Source of the DNA: Planctomycetota bacterium
GTDB taxonomy: Bacteria; Planctomycetota; Phycisphaerae; WQYP01
Reading direction: 5' to 3'
Assembly: GCA_023489375.1 (NCBI GenBank)
Contig: JAMDCX010000088.1
Location: 1 to 5,602 of the forward strand
Length of the DNA stretch: 5,602 bases
Shown: piece by piece, positions 1-5,602 of the stretch
How the letters are laid out: each line of letters starts with the position of its first letter
Position numbering within the stretch: the stretch's first letter is position 1
Position numbers and translations under genes: made by a program
The notes under the pieces: model-generated
What the model was told of the DNA's origin: nothing
Databases searched by the model: none
The model's input: the letters and a program-made list of their open reading frames with translations, nothing else

Positions 1-125
1 GGCCAGGAGGCCGTGAGCTTTGGCGCTCGTCGTCAATGTATATTCCAATACACTTTCCTCCTCGCTTCGCGCCCACAACCTCCTGGCCCTCCGTCAACCC
101 TAATTTGTAGGCGTGACAGAGCACT
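1..125. mobile_element. Right end of a MITE-like structured repeat (copy 1, cut by window edge)
   Basis: These 125 bases align without a gap to 3147-3271, the right end of the complete element described at 2996-3274. By hand I count 101 of 125 identical positions (81%). The terminal repeat lies at 94-125 and ends in CAGAGCACT. It matches the reverse complement of the left terminal repeat of copy 2 at 29 of 32 positions. A 10-bp stem pairs 1-10 (GGCCAGGAGG) with 79-88 (CCTCCTGGCC), and a small apical hairpin pairs TGTAT at 37-41 with ATACA at 48-52. The left half of this copy should lie beyond the window edge. It is non-coding as far as I can see, and the mobilising enzyme is unknown. Confidence 0.75.
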
Positions 126-184
126 AGTGCGGAATCCCTTTCCGGATACATCTTTATAGTGGTAATAAATGTGTTACGAGATAA

Positions 185-448
185 TCACTTCAGACCACGC
201 AAATTTGCGGTATCTTTTTTCGCCCGCAGGTCCACCGGAGTGATCGTGGAATTATGAATCTCCGGTTTTGAATCTTTTTCTTGTGCTTCTATTGGACCTG
301 TAACCGTATATCGTCCTTCCAACCAGTGGTTCAAATCCACCAGCTGACAGCGCCTGGTACAAAAAGGAAACACTTCACTGTTGATATTTGTTGGATTACC
401 GCAGATTGGGCAGCGGCGGGCGGAACAATTGTCTTCTAAACTGGCCAT
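185..448 (-). CDS. yacG: DNA gyrase inhibitor YacG family zinc-binding protein
   Basis: An 87-residue protein of the YacG family, small zinc proteins shown in E. coli to bind GyrB and inhibit DNA gyrase. The four zinc ligands are Cys13, Cys16, Cys30 and Cys34, in the pattern CPICG then FCTRRC. They are followed by the family signature DLNHWLEGRY at 38-47. The C-terminal half (48-87) is polar and charged, as is usual, and is probably flexible. The ATG at 446-448 is the only reasonable start: going upstream, the frame meets a TGA before another start codon. The ribosome-binding site is weak (GAG about 12 bases upstream). The gene is last in the minus-strand cluster, 192 bp after the FmdB-like gene, so it may have its own promoter. 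The family assignment is firm; gyrase inhibition in this organism is inferred from the family. Confidence 0.93.
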   Translation of the reverse strand: MASLEDNCSARRCPICGNPTNINSEVFPFCTRRCQLVDLNHWLEGRYTVTGPIEAQEKDSKPEIHNSTITPVDLRAKKDTANLRGLK

Positions 449-640
449 GGGGTAAATTTTCTCGTTTCAGCATACGATAATAGCTGGGGTAATATTTCCA
501 GATCGATGCGGAATTTTACCATAATGAAGTTATTTACAATCCGCAATCAGATCGGATATTTTATCTCCCGCTGCGACGGAAAACCAGGTAAATAATGCCT
601 ACTGACGCGTATAAGCGGACCAATAGCCCTGTCCCCTAAA

Positions 641-1060
641 TCAGGTTCGCGATTTTCTGGCGGCGGATTTTACAGTTGTTGGTTTGACCGCCTCTTTTGC
701 CTCAACACCGTCAGCGCCGGTCTTTGCCATGGGGGTGGCGGCTTGCGCTTTAGTTTTTTCAGCGGCATGAGCCGCACCATTACCACCTGCGACCTGGGAT
801 TCGCCGGCGGTAGCCGGTGCAGCGGCAACTTTTTGGCCGGCCTCTGAATCCTTCTTCGCCGCAGCCTGATATTTTTCGGATCGATAATCTGTTTGATAAA
901 ATCCGCTGCCACGAAAAATCACTCCAGCTCCGGCGGATATCAGGCGTTTAATGGCCGACTTTCCACACTTGGGGCATATTTTAATCGGCCTGGCGGTAAT
1001 AGATTGAAATTCCTCAAATTCATGACCGCAAGATTCGCAGCGATATTCATACGTGGGCAT
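641..1060 (-). CDS. FmdB family zinc-ribbon regulatory-like protein
   Basis: A 139-residue protein starting MPTYEYRC, the hallmark of the FmdB/CxxC zinc-ribbon family. Cys8-x2-Cys11 and Cys29-x2-Cys32 form the zinc ribbon. The family motif GSGFYQTDYR follows at about residues 51-60. Residues from about 70 to 139 form a low-complexity Ala/Lys/Thr-rich tail ending in a basic stretch (ARKSRT), probably disordered. I chose the ATG at 1058-1060, although the frame stays open to 1192. The family begins exactly at MPTYEYRC, a GGAG Shine-Dalgarno (1069-1072) lies 8 bases upstream, and a longer start would overlap grpE. The family is named for a putative regulator of formamidase genes, but most members have no known role. 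It follows grpE by 49 bp, so co-transcription with dnaJ-grpE is likely. Confidence 0.9.
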   Translation of the reverse strand: MPTYEYRCESCGHEFEEFQSITARPIKICPKCGKSAIKRLISAGAGVIFRGSGFYQTDYRSEKYQAAAKKDSEAGQKVAAAPATAGESQVAGGNGAAHAAEKTKAQAATPMAKTGADGVEAKEAVKPTTVKSAARKSRT

Positions 1061-1109
1061 GATCTTATCTCCAAGCACATCCTGAAAAACCTGGGTTATC
1101 CCAACGCAG

Positions 1110-1724
1110 CTACTCGCACAAAGAAACTTTAACCTTAGCGGGCCGTAAGACCTTCTCTCCGAGCAAATAGCCACGTTGAAAAGTCTGCACAACCGTCATC
1201 GCCGGTTTTTCGGTATTAACTTCCCGGGCAATAGCTTCATGCTTATTAGGATCAAATGGCTGACCCAGCGGATCAAATGAAGTAATCCCGCGCTGTTGCA
1301 GAACTTTCTTCAATTCATCGTAGGTGATCCGCATTCCCTGCAGCAGCGTGCCGGTATCAGTTCTTGCGGGATCCACAGCCAGTGCGGTTTCAAAATGATC
1401 CAGAACCTCCAGCAGATCTCTGGCAAAGGCGCCCTCGGCATTCCGCCGTGTTTCCAGTATTTCACCACTGCTGCGACGCCGCAGATTCTCGAAATCCGCC
1501 TGCCAGCGAAGGAGGCGCTCGCGTAAGTCGTTCGCTTCCGCAATAGCGGCTGCCAATGCTTCATCCTGACGGGATTCTTCCGTTGTTGGCGACTCCCGCC
1601 CCGCCGATTCCGCACTCGCTGAAACGGACGAAGGGGCCTGTGCTGGTGCCGTTTGCGGTTCCGGCGTTTCGGCGGCCGATGGTTCAACCGGTTCATTCTG
1701 TGAATGTTTGTGTTTATGCGTCAT
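1110..1724 (-). CDS. grpE: GrpE, nucleotide exchange factor for DnaK
   Basis: A 204-residue GrpE, the cytoplasmic dimer that releases ADP from DnaK so that substrate can be freed. Residues 1-50 are a low-complexity leader rich in Pro, Glu, Gln, Ala and Ser, opening with a His/Lys run (MTHKHKH). A long helix from about 52 to 110 carries the conserved WQADFENLRRR motif at 74-84 and should form the dimeric coiled coil. The C-terminal beta-wing domain has GQPFDPNKHEAI at 154-165 and GYLLGEKVLRPAKVKV at 185-200, both characteristic of GrpE. The ATG at 1722-1724 is preceded by an AAAGGTG ribosome-binding site. The gene begins 53 bp after the dnaJ stop, so the two are probably one transcript. Its partner DnaK is not encoded in this window. 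Length is normal for the family. Confidence 0.97.
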   Translation of the reverse strand: MTHKHKHSQNEPVEPSAAETPEPQTAPAQAPSSVSASAESAGRESPTTEESRQDEALAAAIAEANDLRERLLRWQADFENLRRRSSGEILETRRNAEGAFARDLLEVLDHFETALAVDPARTDTGTLLQGMRITYDELKKVLQQRGITSFDPLGQPFDPNKHEAIAREVNTEKPAMTVVQTFQRGYLLGEKVLRPAKVKVSLCE

Positions 1725-1777
1725 AATTACACCTTTATATTGTAGCGGCTCTGAAAAGCAGCTGTGACCATGAAAGA

Positions 1778-2941
1778 CTATTTTTTATCCGCGGTAACGC
1801 CGTCCGCTTCCTGGGTTCCAACCAGATAATCCTTTAATTTATCAAAAAAACTTTTTTGTGCCGGTAAAACCGCATGCTCTTCTGTTGCGGCAAATTCCCG
1901 CAGTAACTGTTCCTGTTTTTTATTAAGCTTACGCGGCACCTCCACGGTAATAGCGGCTATCAAATCACCGGTCCGGCCGCCGCGCAGGTCCGGCAACCCC
2001 AGTCCCTTGACGTGCAGTACCTGTCCGGGTTGCGTACCCGGCGCCACATGGAGAGTTGACTTTCCGAACAACGTGGGAATTTCCACATCCGCCCCCAATG
2101 CCGCCTGCGCCAGACTGATCGGCACCTCTACGAGTAAATCATCATCGCGCCGCTGGAAAAAAGGATGTTCCTTCACCTTCACATAGACATGCAGATCACC
2201 GTGATTGCCTCCGCCTTCACCGGGTTCCCCCTCACCGCGAACACGCACCGCCTGTCCGTCATGGATGCCGGCGGGAATTTTTACGACAATTTTGCGATTC
2301 AATGCCGCACGACCGCTGCCTCCGCAATCCGGGCAGGGTTTATCTACAGTCGATCCCTGTCCCATACAGGACGGGCAAGTGCCCACCATTTGAAACATAC
2401 CGCCGAAACCACGTTGCACGACTTGTCCGCGACCACCGCAAGTGGAACATATTTTGCGTTTGGTACCAGGTTTAGCGCCGGTTCCACCGCAAGTTTTACA
2501 GACATCCTGCCGGGTAAATTCCACTTCCCGTTCACAACCACGGGCCACATCCCGCAATGTTATTTCCGTAACCGTCTCAAGGTCATACCCACGGTTGGCT
2601 CGCCGTGTTCCGGGTCCCCGTCCTCCCCCCCCACCCATACCACTGAAGATATCATTAAACACCGAGAAAATATCTTCATACTGCATGTGCTGATAATCAT
2701 GCATCGTGGTGCCGCGCAACCCCTCATGACCATATTGATCATAGCGCGAACGTTTCTCGGAATCGGACAGAACTTCGTAAGCCTCGGAACACTCCTTGAA
2801 GCGAATTTCCGCTTCCTTATTTCCGGGGTTTTTATCGGGGTGAAATTTCAGTGCGGCCCTGCGGTATGCGCGTTTAACATCCTCCGGAGAGGCGCTGCGA
2901 TCCAGCTCCAGAATTTCATAATAATCACGTTTGACGGCCAT
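1778..2941 (-). CDS. dnaJ: DnaJ (Hsp40) co-chaperone, type I
   Basis: A complete 387-residue type I DnaJ, which delivers unfolded proteins to DnaK and stimulates its ATPase. The J domain spans about 5-70 with the catalytic HPD at 34-36 and YDQYGHEG at its end. A short Gly-rich linker with GMGGGGGRG lies near 101-109. The zinc-finger region (about 148-210) has all four CxxCxGxG repeats: CKTCGGTG at 148, CSTCGGRG at 165, CPSCMGQG at 189 and CPDCGGSG at 203. The C-terminal substrate-binding domains continue to about residue 350, followed by a short Lys-rich tail. The ATG at 2939-2941 gives the expected [11 protein letters not shown] start; its Shine-Dalgarno is weak (AGAG at 2950-2953). Upstream lies the structured repeat rather than groEL2 directly, so linkage to the groE genes may be partly interrupted. 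Confidence 0.98.
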   Translation of the reverse strand: MAVKRDYYEILELDRSASPEDVKRAYRRAALKFHPDKNPGNKEAEIRFKECSEAYEVLSDSEKRSRYDQYGHEGLRGTTMHDYQHMQYEDIFSVFNDIFSGMGGGGGRGPGTRRANRGYDLETVTEITLRDVARGCEREVEFTRQDVCKTCGGTGAKPGTKRKICSTCGGRGQVVQRGFGGMFQMVGTCPSCMGQGSTVDKPCPDCGGSGRAALNRKIVVKIPAGIHDGQAVRVRGEGEPGEGGGNHGDLHVYVKVKEHPFFQRRDDDLLVEVPISLAQAALGADVEIPTLFGKSTLHVAPGTQPGQVLHVKGLGLPDLRGGRTGDLIAAITVEVPRKLNKKQEQLLREFAATEEHAVLPAQKSFFDKLKDYLVGTQEADGVTADKK

Positions 2942-2995
2942 CGCGAAAACTCTATAACAAGCGGTACAAATTAAAGCCCAGAGACGTTCATGATC

Positions 2996-3030
2996 CCCAG
3001 TGCTCTGTCACGCCTATAAATTAGCTTTGA
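2996..3030 (+). repeat. Left terminal inverted repeat of the MITE-like element
   Basis: This 35-bp arm begins CCCAGTGCTCTGTCACGCC and is the near-perfect inverse of 3240-3274. The only two mismatches fall at CA (3009-3010). Copy 1's right arm (94-125) agrees with this arm at those two positions, so the change probably occurred in the right arm of copy 2. Confidence 0.85.
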
Positions 3031-3146
3031 TTGGCTGGAAACGGGCCAGATGCAAGGAGAGAGCGGCGAAAACCGGGGGTCTATAAGACCCATTGAGCCG
3101 CTACGACGCCGCAGATGGCCCGCTTCCGGCCAACCCTGCTGGCGGG

Positions 3147-3234
3147 GGCCCAGGGGCCGTGGGCTTTGTCGCTCGTCGTCAGTGTATTCATCAATACACC
3201 TTCATCCTCGCTTCGCGCCCAGGTCCCCTTGGCC
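3147..3234 (+). repeat. Long imperfect hairpin within the MITE-like element
   Basis: GGCCCAGGGG at 3147-3156 pairs with CCCCTTGGCC at 3225-3234 with one mismatch. TGGGC (3160-3164) pairs with GCCCA (3217-3221). The apical GTGTATT (3182-3188) pairs with AATACAC (3193-3199) over a 4-base loop. The same architecture is present at 1-88 in copy 1, with two base pairs changed on both sides. Confidence 0.7.
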
Positions 3235-3239
3235 TGCCG

Positions 3240-3274
3240 TCAAAGCTAATTTATAGGCGCTACAGAGCACTGGG
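3240..3274 (-). repeat. Right terminal inverted repeat of the MITE-like element
   Basis: The partner of the arm at 2996-3030, matching 33 of 35 positions. It ends in CAGAGCACTGGG; the shared boundary with copy 1 is the T at 3271, so the final GGG may be flanking sequence. Confidence 0.85.
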
Positions 3275-3336
3275 CTCCAAGGCATTGTACAACAATCGGC
3301 AATCAGACGAGATGATGCCACATTCTTACGTCGGGT

Positions 3337-4950
3337 TTACCGTACCGCCCCGGCAATCTTTTCCTGTTCGTCCTTAACTTCGGTAACCAGCACATCAGTG
3401 GTCAGCAGCAACCCGGCAACGGACGCGGCATTCTGCAAGGCCGTGCGTGCCACCTTAGCCGGATCAACGATTCCCATTTTGAACATATCGCCATACTCTC
3501 CAGTAGCTGCGTTATAGCCGTAGGCGCCTTCTTTTTCAAGGATGGCATCCACCACCACGGTGCCGTCTTCACCGGCATTGTCACATATTTGAATCGTCGG
3601 AGCTCGTAGCGCGGAGAGAATAATATCAAAACCGACCTTTTCATCACCGCGAGCTTTGGACTTGGCCGCTTCCACTGCGGAAATAGCCCGAAGAAAAGCT
3701 ACGCCACCACCGGCTACAATGCCCTCTTCTGCCGCCGCGCGAGTGGCATGAAGCGCATCTTCCACGCGGAACTTCGCTTCCTTCATACTGGTTTCAGTAG
3801 CGCCGCCAACACGCAGCACCGCCACGCCACCAGTAAGTTTAGCCAGCCGTTCCTGTAATTTTTCACGGTCATAATCGCTGGTGGTTTTTTCAATTTGCAG
3901 ACGAATTTGCGCCACCCGCGATTCGATGTCCGATTTCTTCCCGGCACCTTCAATAATCGTGGTATTGTCCTTGTCCACCACCACGCGCTTGGCTCGCCCC
4001 AGATCGGATAGTTCCAGCGAATCCAGCTTGGTTCCCAAGTCTTCGCTGATAAATTTACCACCGGTGACGACCGCCAGATCGCCCATAATCGCCTTCCGGC
4101 GATCACCAAATCCTGGCGCCTTGACCGCACAAACTTGTAGGATATTCCGCAATCGATTAACCACAAGTGTGGCTAAAGCTTCAGATTCCACGTCTTCCGC
4201 TACAAGCAGCAACGGCTTGGCGGCTGTGACAATTTTATTTAACAGCGGCAATATTTCACTGATGGTACTGATTTTTTTCTCAAATAACACAATGTATGCG
4301 TCTTCCAGCACACATTCCAGTGTGCCCGGATTGGTCATGAAATAGGGTGAAAGGTAGCCTTTATCAAAGGCCATGCCTTCCACGACATCCATGGTGGTTT
4401 CAATGCTTTTACCCTCTTCAATGGTCACCACACCATCTTTTCCGACGCGTTGCAGAGCGTTGGCAATCAGATCGCCAATGGCCGCATCGGAATTTGCGGA
4501 TATCGTAGCTACCTTGCGCAAATCATCCTGGCCGGCGACTTTTCGTGCCGAAGCTTTGATCGCATCCGAAGCCACCTCTACCGCCTTATCCACTCCCCGC
4601 TTCACCACCACTGGATTCATACCCGTGGTGACATAGCGCAGGCCCGCGGAATAAATGGCTTCCGCCAGCACGGTTGCCGTGGTCGTACCATCGCCGGCAA
4701 TATCATTGGTTTTGCCGGCGACCTCATTAACCAGTTTAGCTCCCATATTTTCAAAAGGTTCCGGCAACTCAACTTCTTTGGCTACCGTAACCCCATCGCG
4801 CGTAATCTGCGGAGATCCCCAGCTTTTGTTAATCACCACGTTACGTCCGGAAGGCCCCAACGTGACTTTAACCGCTCTGGAGAGTTTCGACAGCCCTTCC
4901 TGAATTTTTTGACGGGCGGACTGATCAAACATTAATTGCTTAGCACCCAT
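3337..4950 (-). CDS. groEL: Chaperonin GroEL, second paralogue, without Gly-Gly-Met tail
   Basis: A complete 537-residue group I chaperonin subunit that would form tetradecameric folding chambers in the cytoplasm. Equatorial, intermediate and apical domains fall where they do in E. coli GroEL, and numbering matches without net shift. Asp52, Asp87 (in GDGTTT, 86-91) and Asp398 of the ATP site are present. So are the apical substrate and GroES-binding residues Tyr199, Tyr203, Phe204, Leu234, Leu237, Leu259, Val263 and Val264. The protein ends in a charged segment ([14 protein letters not shown]) instead of the usual Gly-Gly-Met repeats. The ATG at 4948-4950 has a strong GAGGTG Shine-Dalgarno (4959-4964) 8 bases upstream. 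It follows groES by 98 bp. I infer an active, specialised paralogue; whether it forms its own ring or mixes with GroEL1 cannot be told here. Confidence 0.97.
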   Translation of the reverse strand: MGAKQLMFDQSARQKIQEGLSKLSRAVKVTLGPSGRNVVINKSWGSPQITRDGVTVAKEVELPEPFENMGAKLVNEVAGKTNDIAGDGTTTATVLAEAIYSAGLRYVTTGMNPVVVKRGVDKAVEVASDAIKASARKVAGQDDLRKVATISANSDAAIGDLIANALQRVGKDGVVTIEEGKSIETTMDVVEGMAFDKGYLSPYFMTNPGTLECVLEDAYIVLFEKKISTISEILPLLNKIVTAAKPLLLVAEDVESEALATLVVNRLRNILQVCAVKAPGFGDRRKAIMGDLAVVTGGKFISEDLGTKLDSLELSDLGRAKRVVVDKDNTTIIEGAGKKSDIESRVAQIRLQIEKTTSDYDREKLQERLAKLTGGVAVLRVGGATETSMKEAKFRVEDALHATRAAAEEGIVAGGGVAFLRAISAVEAAKSKARGDEKVGFDIILSALRAPTIQICDNAGEDGTVVVDAILEKEGAYGYNAATGEYGDMFKMGIVDPAKVARTALQNAASVAGLLLTTDVLVTEVKDEQEKIAGAVR

Positions 4951-5005
4951 GATATATACACCTCAAATAACTATGTTTTCGTTGTCCATCAGAACCTACG
5001 ATTAA

Positions 5006-5042
5006 GGATGACCCGCGACATCCCCAATGGTTGCGCCAACCA
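5006..5042 (-). other. Two small hairpins between groES and groEL2
   Basis: A perfect 6-bp stem with a 3-base loop (TGGTTGCGCCAACCA) lies at 5028-5042, beginning 6 bases past the groES stop. A second stem pairs GGATG (5006-5010) with CATCC (5019-5023). No T-run follows in the direction of transcription, so these do not look like an intrinsic terminator. An mRNA-processing or stabilising role, or chance, is possible. Confidence 0.3.
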
Positions 5043-5048
5043 GGCACT

Positions 5049-5339
5049 TTATTTTTCCACCACGCCGAGCAAATCGCTCTCGCGCAGAATAACAAAAGCC
5101 TCATCGTTGATCTTAATTTCCGTGCCGGCATATTTACCGTAGTAAACCTCATCGCCGGTCTTAACCGTAATCGGCGCACGATTACCATTATCCAGCATTC
5201 GTCCGGGTCCAATACTGATAACTTTTCCGCGTGTAGGTTTTTCTTTGGCGGTTTCGGGCAGCACAATGCCCGTGGCCGTTTTCGTTTCCGCTTCCGCCGG
5301 TTTTACCACCAGACGATCATCTAACGGATTGATTTTCAT
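5049..5339 (-). CDS. groES: Co-chaperonin GroES
   Basis: A complete 96-residue GroES (Cpn10), the heptameric lid that caps a GroEL ring and triggers substrate encapsulation. It opens with KINPLDDRLVVKP. The mobile loop at about 17-34 carries the GroEL-contacting hydrophobic tripeptide IVL at 25-27. The conserved GDEVYYGKYAGTEI is at 62-75, and the protein ends in the usual strand (FVILRESDLLGVV). Length is typical. The ATG at 5337-5339 has an AGGAG Shine-Dalgarno (5349-5353) with 9-base spacing. The gene lies between two groEL genes, 97 bp after groEL1 (94 bp excluding its stop codon boundaries) and 98 bp before groEL2. As the only GroES in view it may serve both chaperonins, which is an inference from position and from the conserved binding residues in GroEL2. 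Confidence 0.98.
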   Translation of the reverse strand: MKINPLDDRLVVKPAEAETKTATGIVLPETAKEKPTRGKVISIGPGRMLDNGNRAPITVKTGDEVYYGKYAGTEIKINDEAFVILRESDLLGVVEK

Positions 5340-5433
5340 TTTTATTTTCTCCTAATACGGTTGTTTATTTCCTGCGGAATCTACCCGCTTCCACGCAACA
5401 ATAAATAAAATCCGGAGAACGTATTCCCGAAAA

Positions 5434-5602
5434 TTACATCATGTCCATTCCGCCCATTCCACCCATGCCACCCATGCCACCCATGCCTCCCATGCCTCCC
5501 ATACCGCCCATTCCACCACCCATACCACCGGGGCCGGCGGCCTCTTTAGCCTTCGGCTTCTCAACGATGATGGCATCGGTTGTCAGCAGCAAACCGGCTA
5601 CA
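5434..5602 (-). CDS. groEL: Chaperonin GroEL, first paralogue, C-terminal end only
   Basis: The last 56 codons of a groEL that runs off the right edge; the stop is TAA at 5434-5436. The visible protein starts [19 protein letters not shown], which aligns with [15 protein letters not shown] near residue 511 of the neighbouring GroEL2, so it is the equatorial-domain end. It then enters a Gly-Gly-Met tail and ends in MDMM. Such tails project into the ring cavity in E. coli GroEL and influence folding and ATPase rate. This looks like the canonical, housekeeping-type paralogue of the pair. It is upstream of groES in transcription order, reversing the usual groES-groEL order. The start, promoter and any heat-shock operator lie outside the window. 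Confidence 0.95.
   Translation of the reverse strand, partial: VAGLLLTTDAIIVEKPKAKEAAGPGGMGGGMGGMGGMGGMGGMGGMGGMGGMDMM
5446..5529 (-). repeat. Nine-base tandem repeat encoding the GroEL1 Gly-Gly-Met tail
   Basis: On the coding strand the unit is ATG-GGN-GGN. I count nine Met residues each preceded by a Gly pair (one by three Gly) before the terminal Asp-Met-Met. E. coli GroEL has four such units, so this tail is about twice as long. The repeat differs mostly at third codon positions, which points to selection on the peptide. Confidence 0.85.

Larger units (their letters stand above)
2996..3274. mobile_element. MITE-like inverted-repeat element (copy 2, complete)
   Basis: A 279-bp element bounded by inverted repeats: 2996-3030 pairs with 3240-3274 at 33 of 35 positions. 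The outermost CCC/GGG may be flank, since copy 1 agrees only up to the base equivalent to 3271. Inside are three hairpins. AGCGGC (3062-3067) pairs with GCCGCT (3097-3102) around an inner GGGTCT/AGACCC stem (3077-3091). TGGCC (3116-3120) pairs with GGCCA (3128-3132). A long imperfect stem spans 3147-3234, with an apical GTGTATT/AATACAC hairpin at 3182-3199. I see no obvious target-site duplication, no transposase and no real gene inside. A related end at 1-125 shows that it is repeated. It fits a non-autonomous miniature transposable element; a transcribed structured RNA is an alternative. It separates groEL2 from dnaJ. Confidence 0.75.

Noticed and set aside
130..144. Hairpin CGGAA/TTCCG downstream of yacG as an intrinsic terminator.
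   Set aside because: Only five pairs, and no T-run follows on the minus strand; too weak to call.
518..546. A possible minus-strand promoter for yacG (TTGCGG, 17-base spacer, TATGGT).
   Set aside because: Only about 3 of 6 and 4 of 6 bases match the consensus boxes, which is expected by chance in an AT-rich gap.
1061..1192. An N-terminal extension of the FmdB-like protein by 44 residues.
   Set aside because: It would overlap the end of grpE, has no family similarity, and the internal ATG has both a good Shine-Dalgarno and the family's standard MPTYEYRC start.
2165..2974. A long plus-strand open frame (269 codons) antisense to dnaJ.
   Set aside because: It lies wholly opposite a textbook dnaJ with all motifs intact and has no recognisable domain; it is a shadow frame.
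2996..3274. AGTGCTC/GAGCACT in the terminal repeats as a CIRCE heat-shock operator.
   Set aside because: CIRCE needs TTAGCACTC and GAGTGCTAA separated by nine bases. The resemblance is limited to a few bases and the arms are over 200 bp apart. I found no CIRCE in any gap of the window.
3093..3377. A plus-strand 94-codon frame across the right half of the repeat; copy 1 is open in the same frame.
   Set aside because: The 24 differences between copies fall about 5, 9 and 10 on codon positions 1, 2 and 3, with no convincing third-position bias. The frame runs into the 3' end of groEL2 on the opposite strand. Structure explains the conservation better.

Overview
The window carries a molecular-chaperone cluster encoded entirely on the minus strand. 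In transcription order (right to left) it holds the 3' end of a canonical groEL (here groEL1), groES, a second full-length groEL (groEL2), dnaJ, grpE, an FmdB-type zinc-ribbon gene and yacG. The order groEL-groES-groEL followed by dnaJ-grpE is one I associate with Planctomycetota and their relatives. That is a recollection of gene order, not a database result, so the taxonomic call is tentative. No dnaK, hrcA or CIRCE operator lies inside the window.

Right part (3337-5602): groEL1 ends in a long Gly-Gly-Met tail, groES follows after 97 bp, and groEL2 follows groES after 98 bp. GroEL2 keeps the ATPase aspartates and substrate-binding residues of a working chaperonin but lacks the Gly-Gly-Met tail. 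One co-chaperonin gene thus sits between two structurally different chaperonin subunits.

Middle (2942-3336): the 395-bp gap between groEL2 and dnaJ is mostly filled by a 279-bp element, 2996-3274, with nearly perfect 35-bp terminal inverted repeats and several internal hairpins. It has no credible coding frame and looks like a miniature inverted-repeat (MITE-like) element. The right end of a second, 81% identical copy occupies bases 1-125 in the same orientation. The two copies therefore bracket the dnaJ-grpE-fmdB-yacG block, and their main hairpin shows paired compensatory substitutions.

Left part (185-2941): dnaJ, grpE and the FmdB-like gene are closely spaced and probably co-transcribed. 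yacG follows after a longer 192-bp gap. DnaJ and GrpE are the co-chaperone and nucleotide-exchange factor for a DnaK encoded elsewhere. The last two genes encode small four-cysteine zinc proteins. The most interesting material is the paired structured repeat and the asymmetric chaperonin pair; the protein families themselves are well known.
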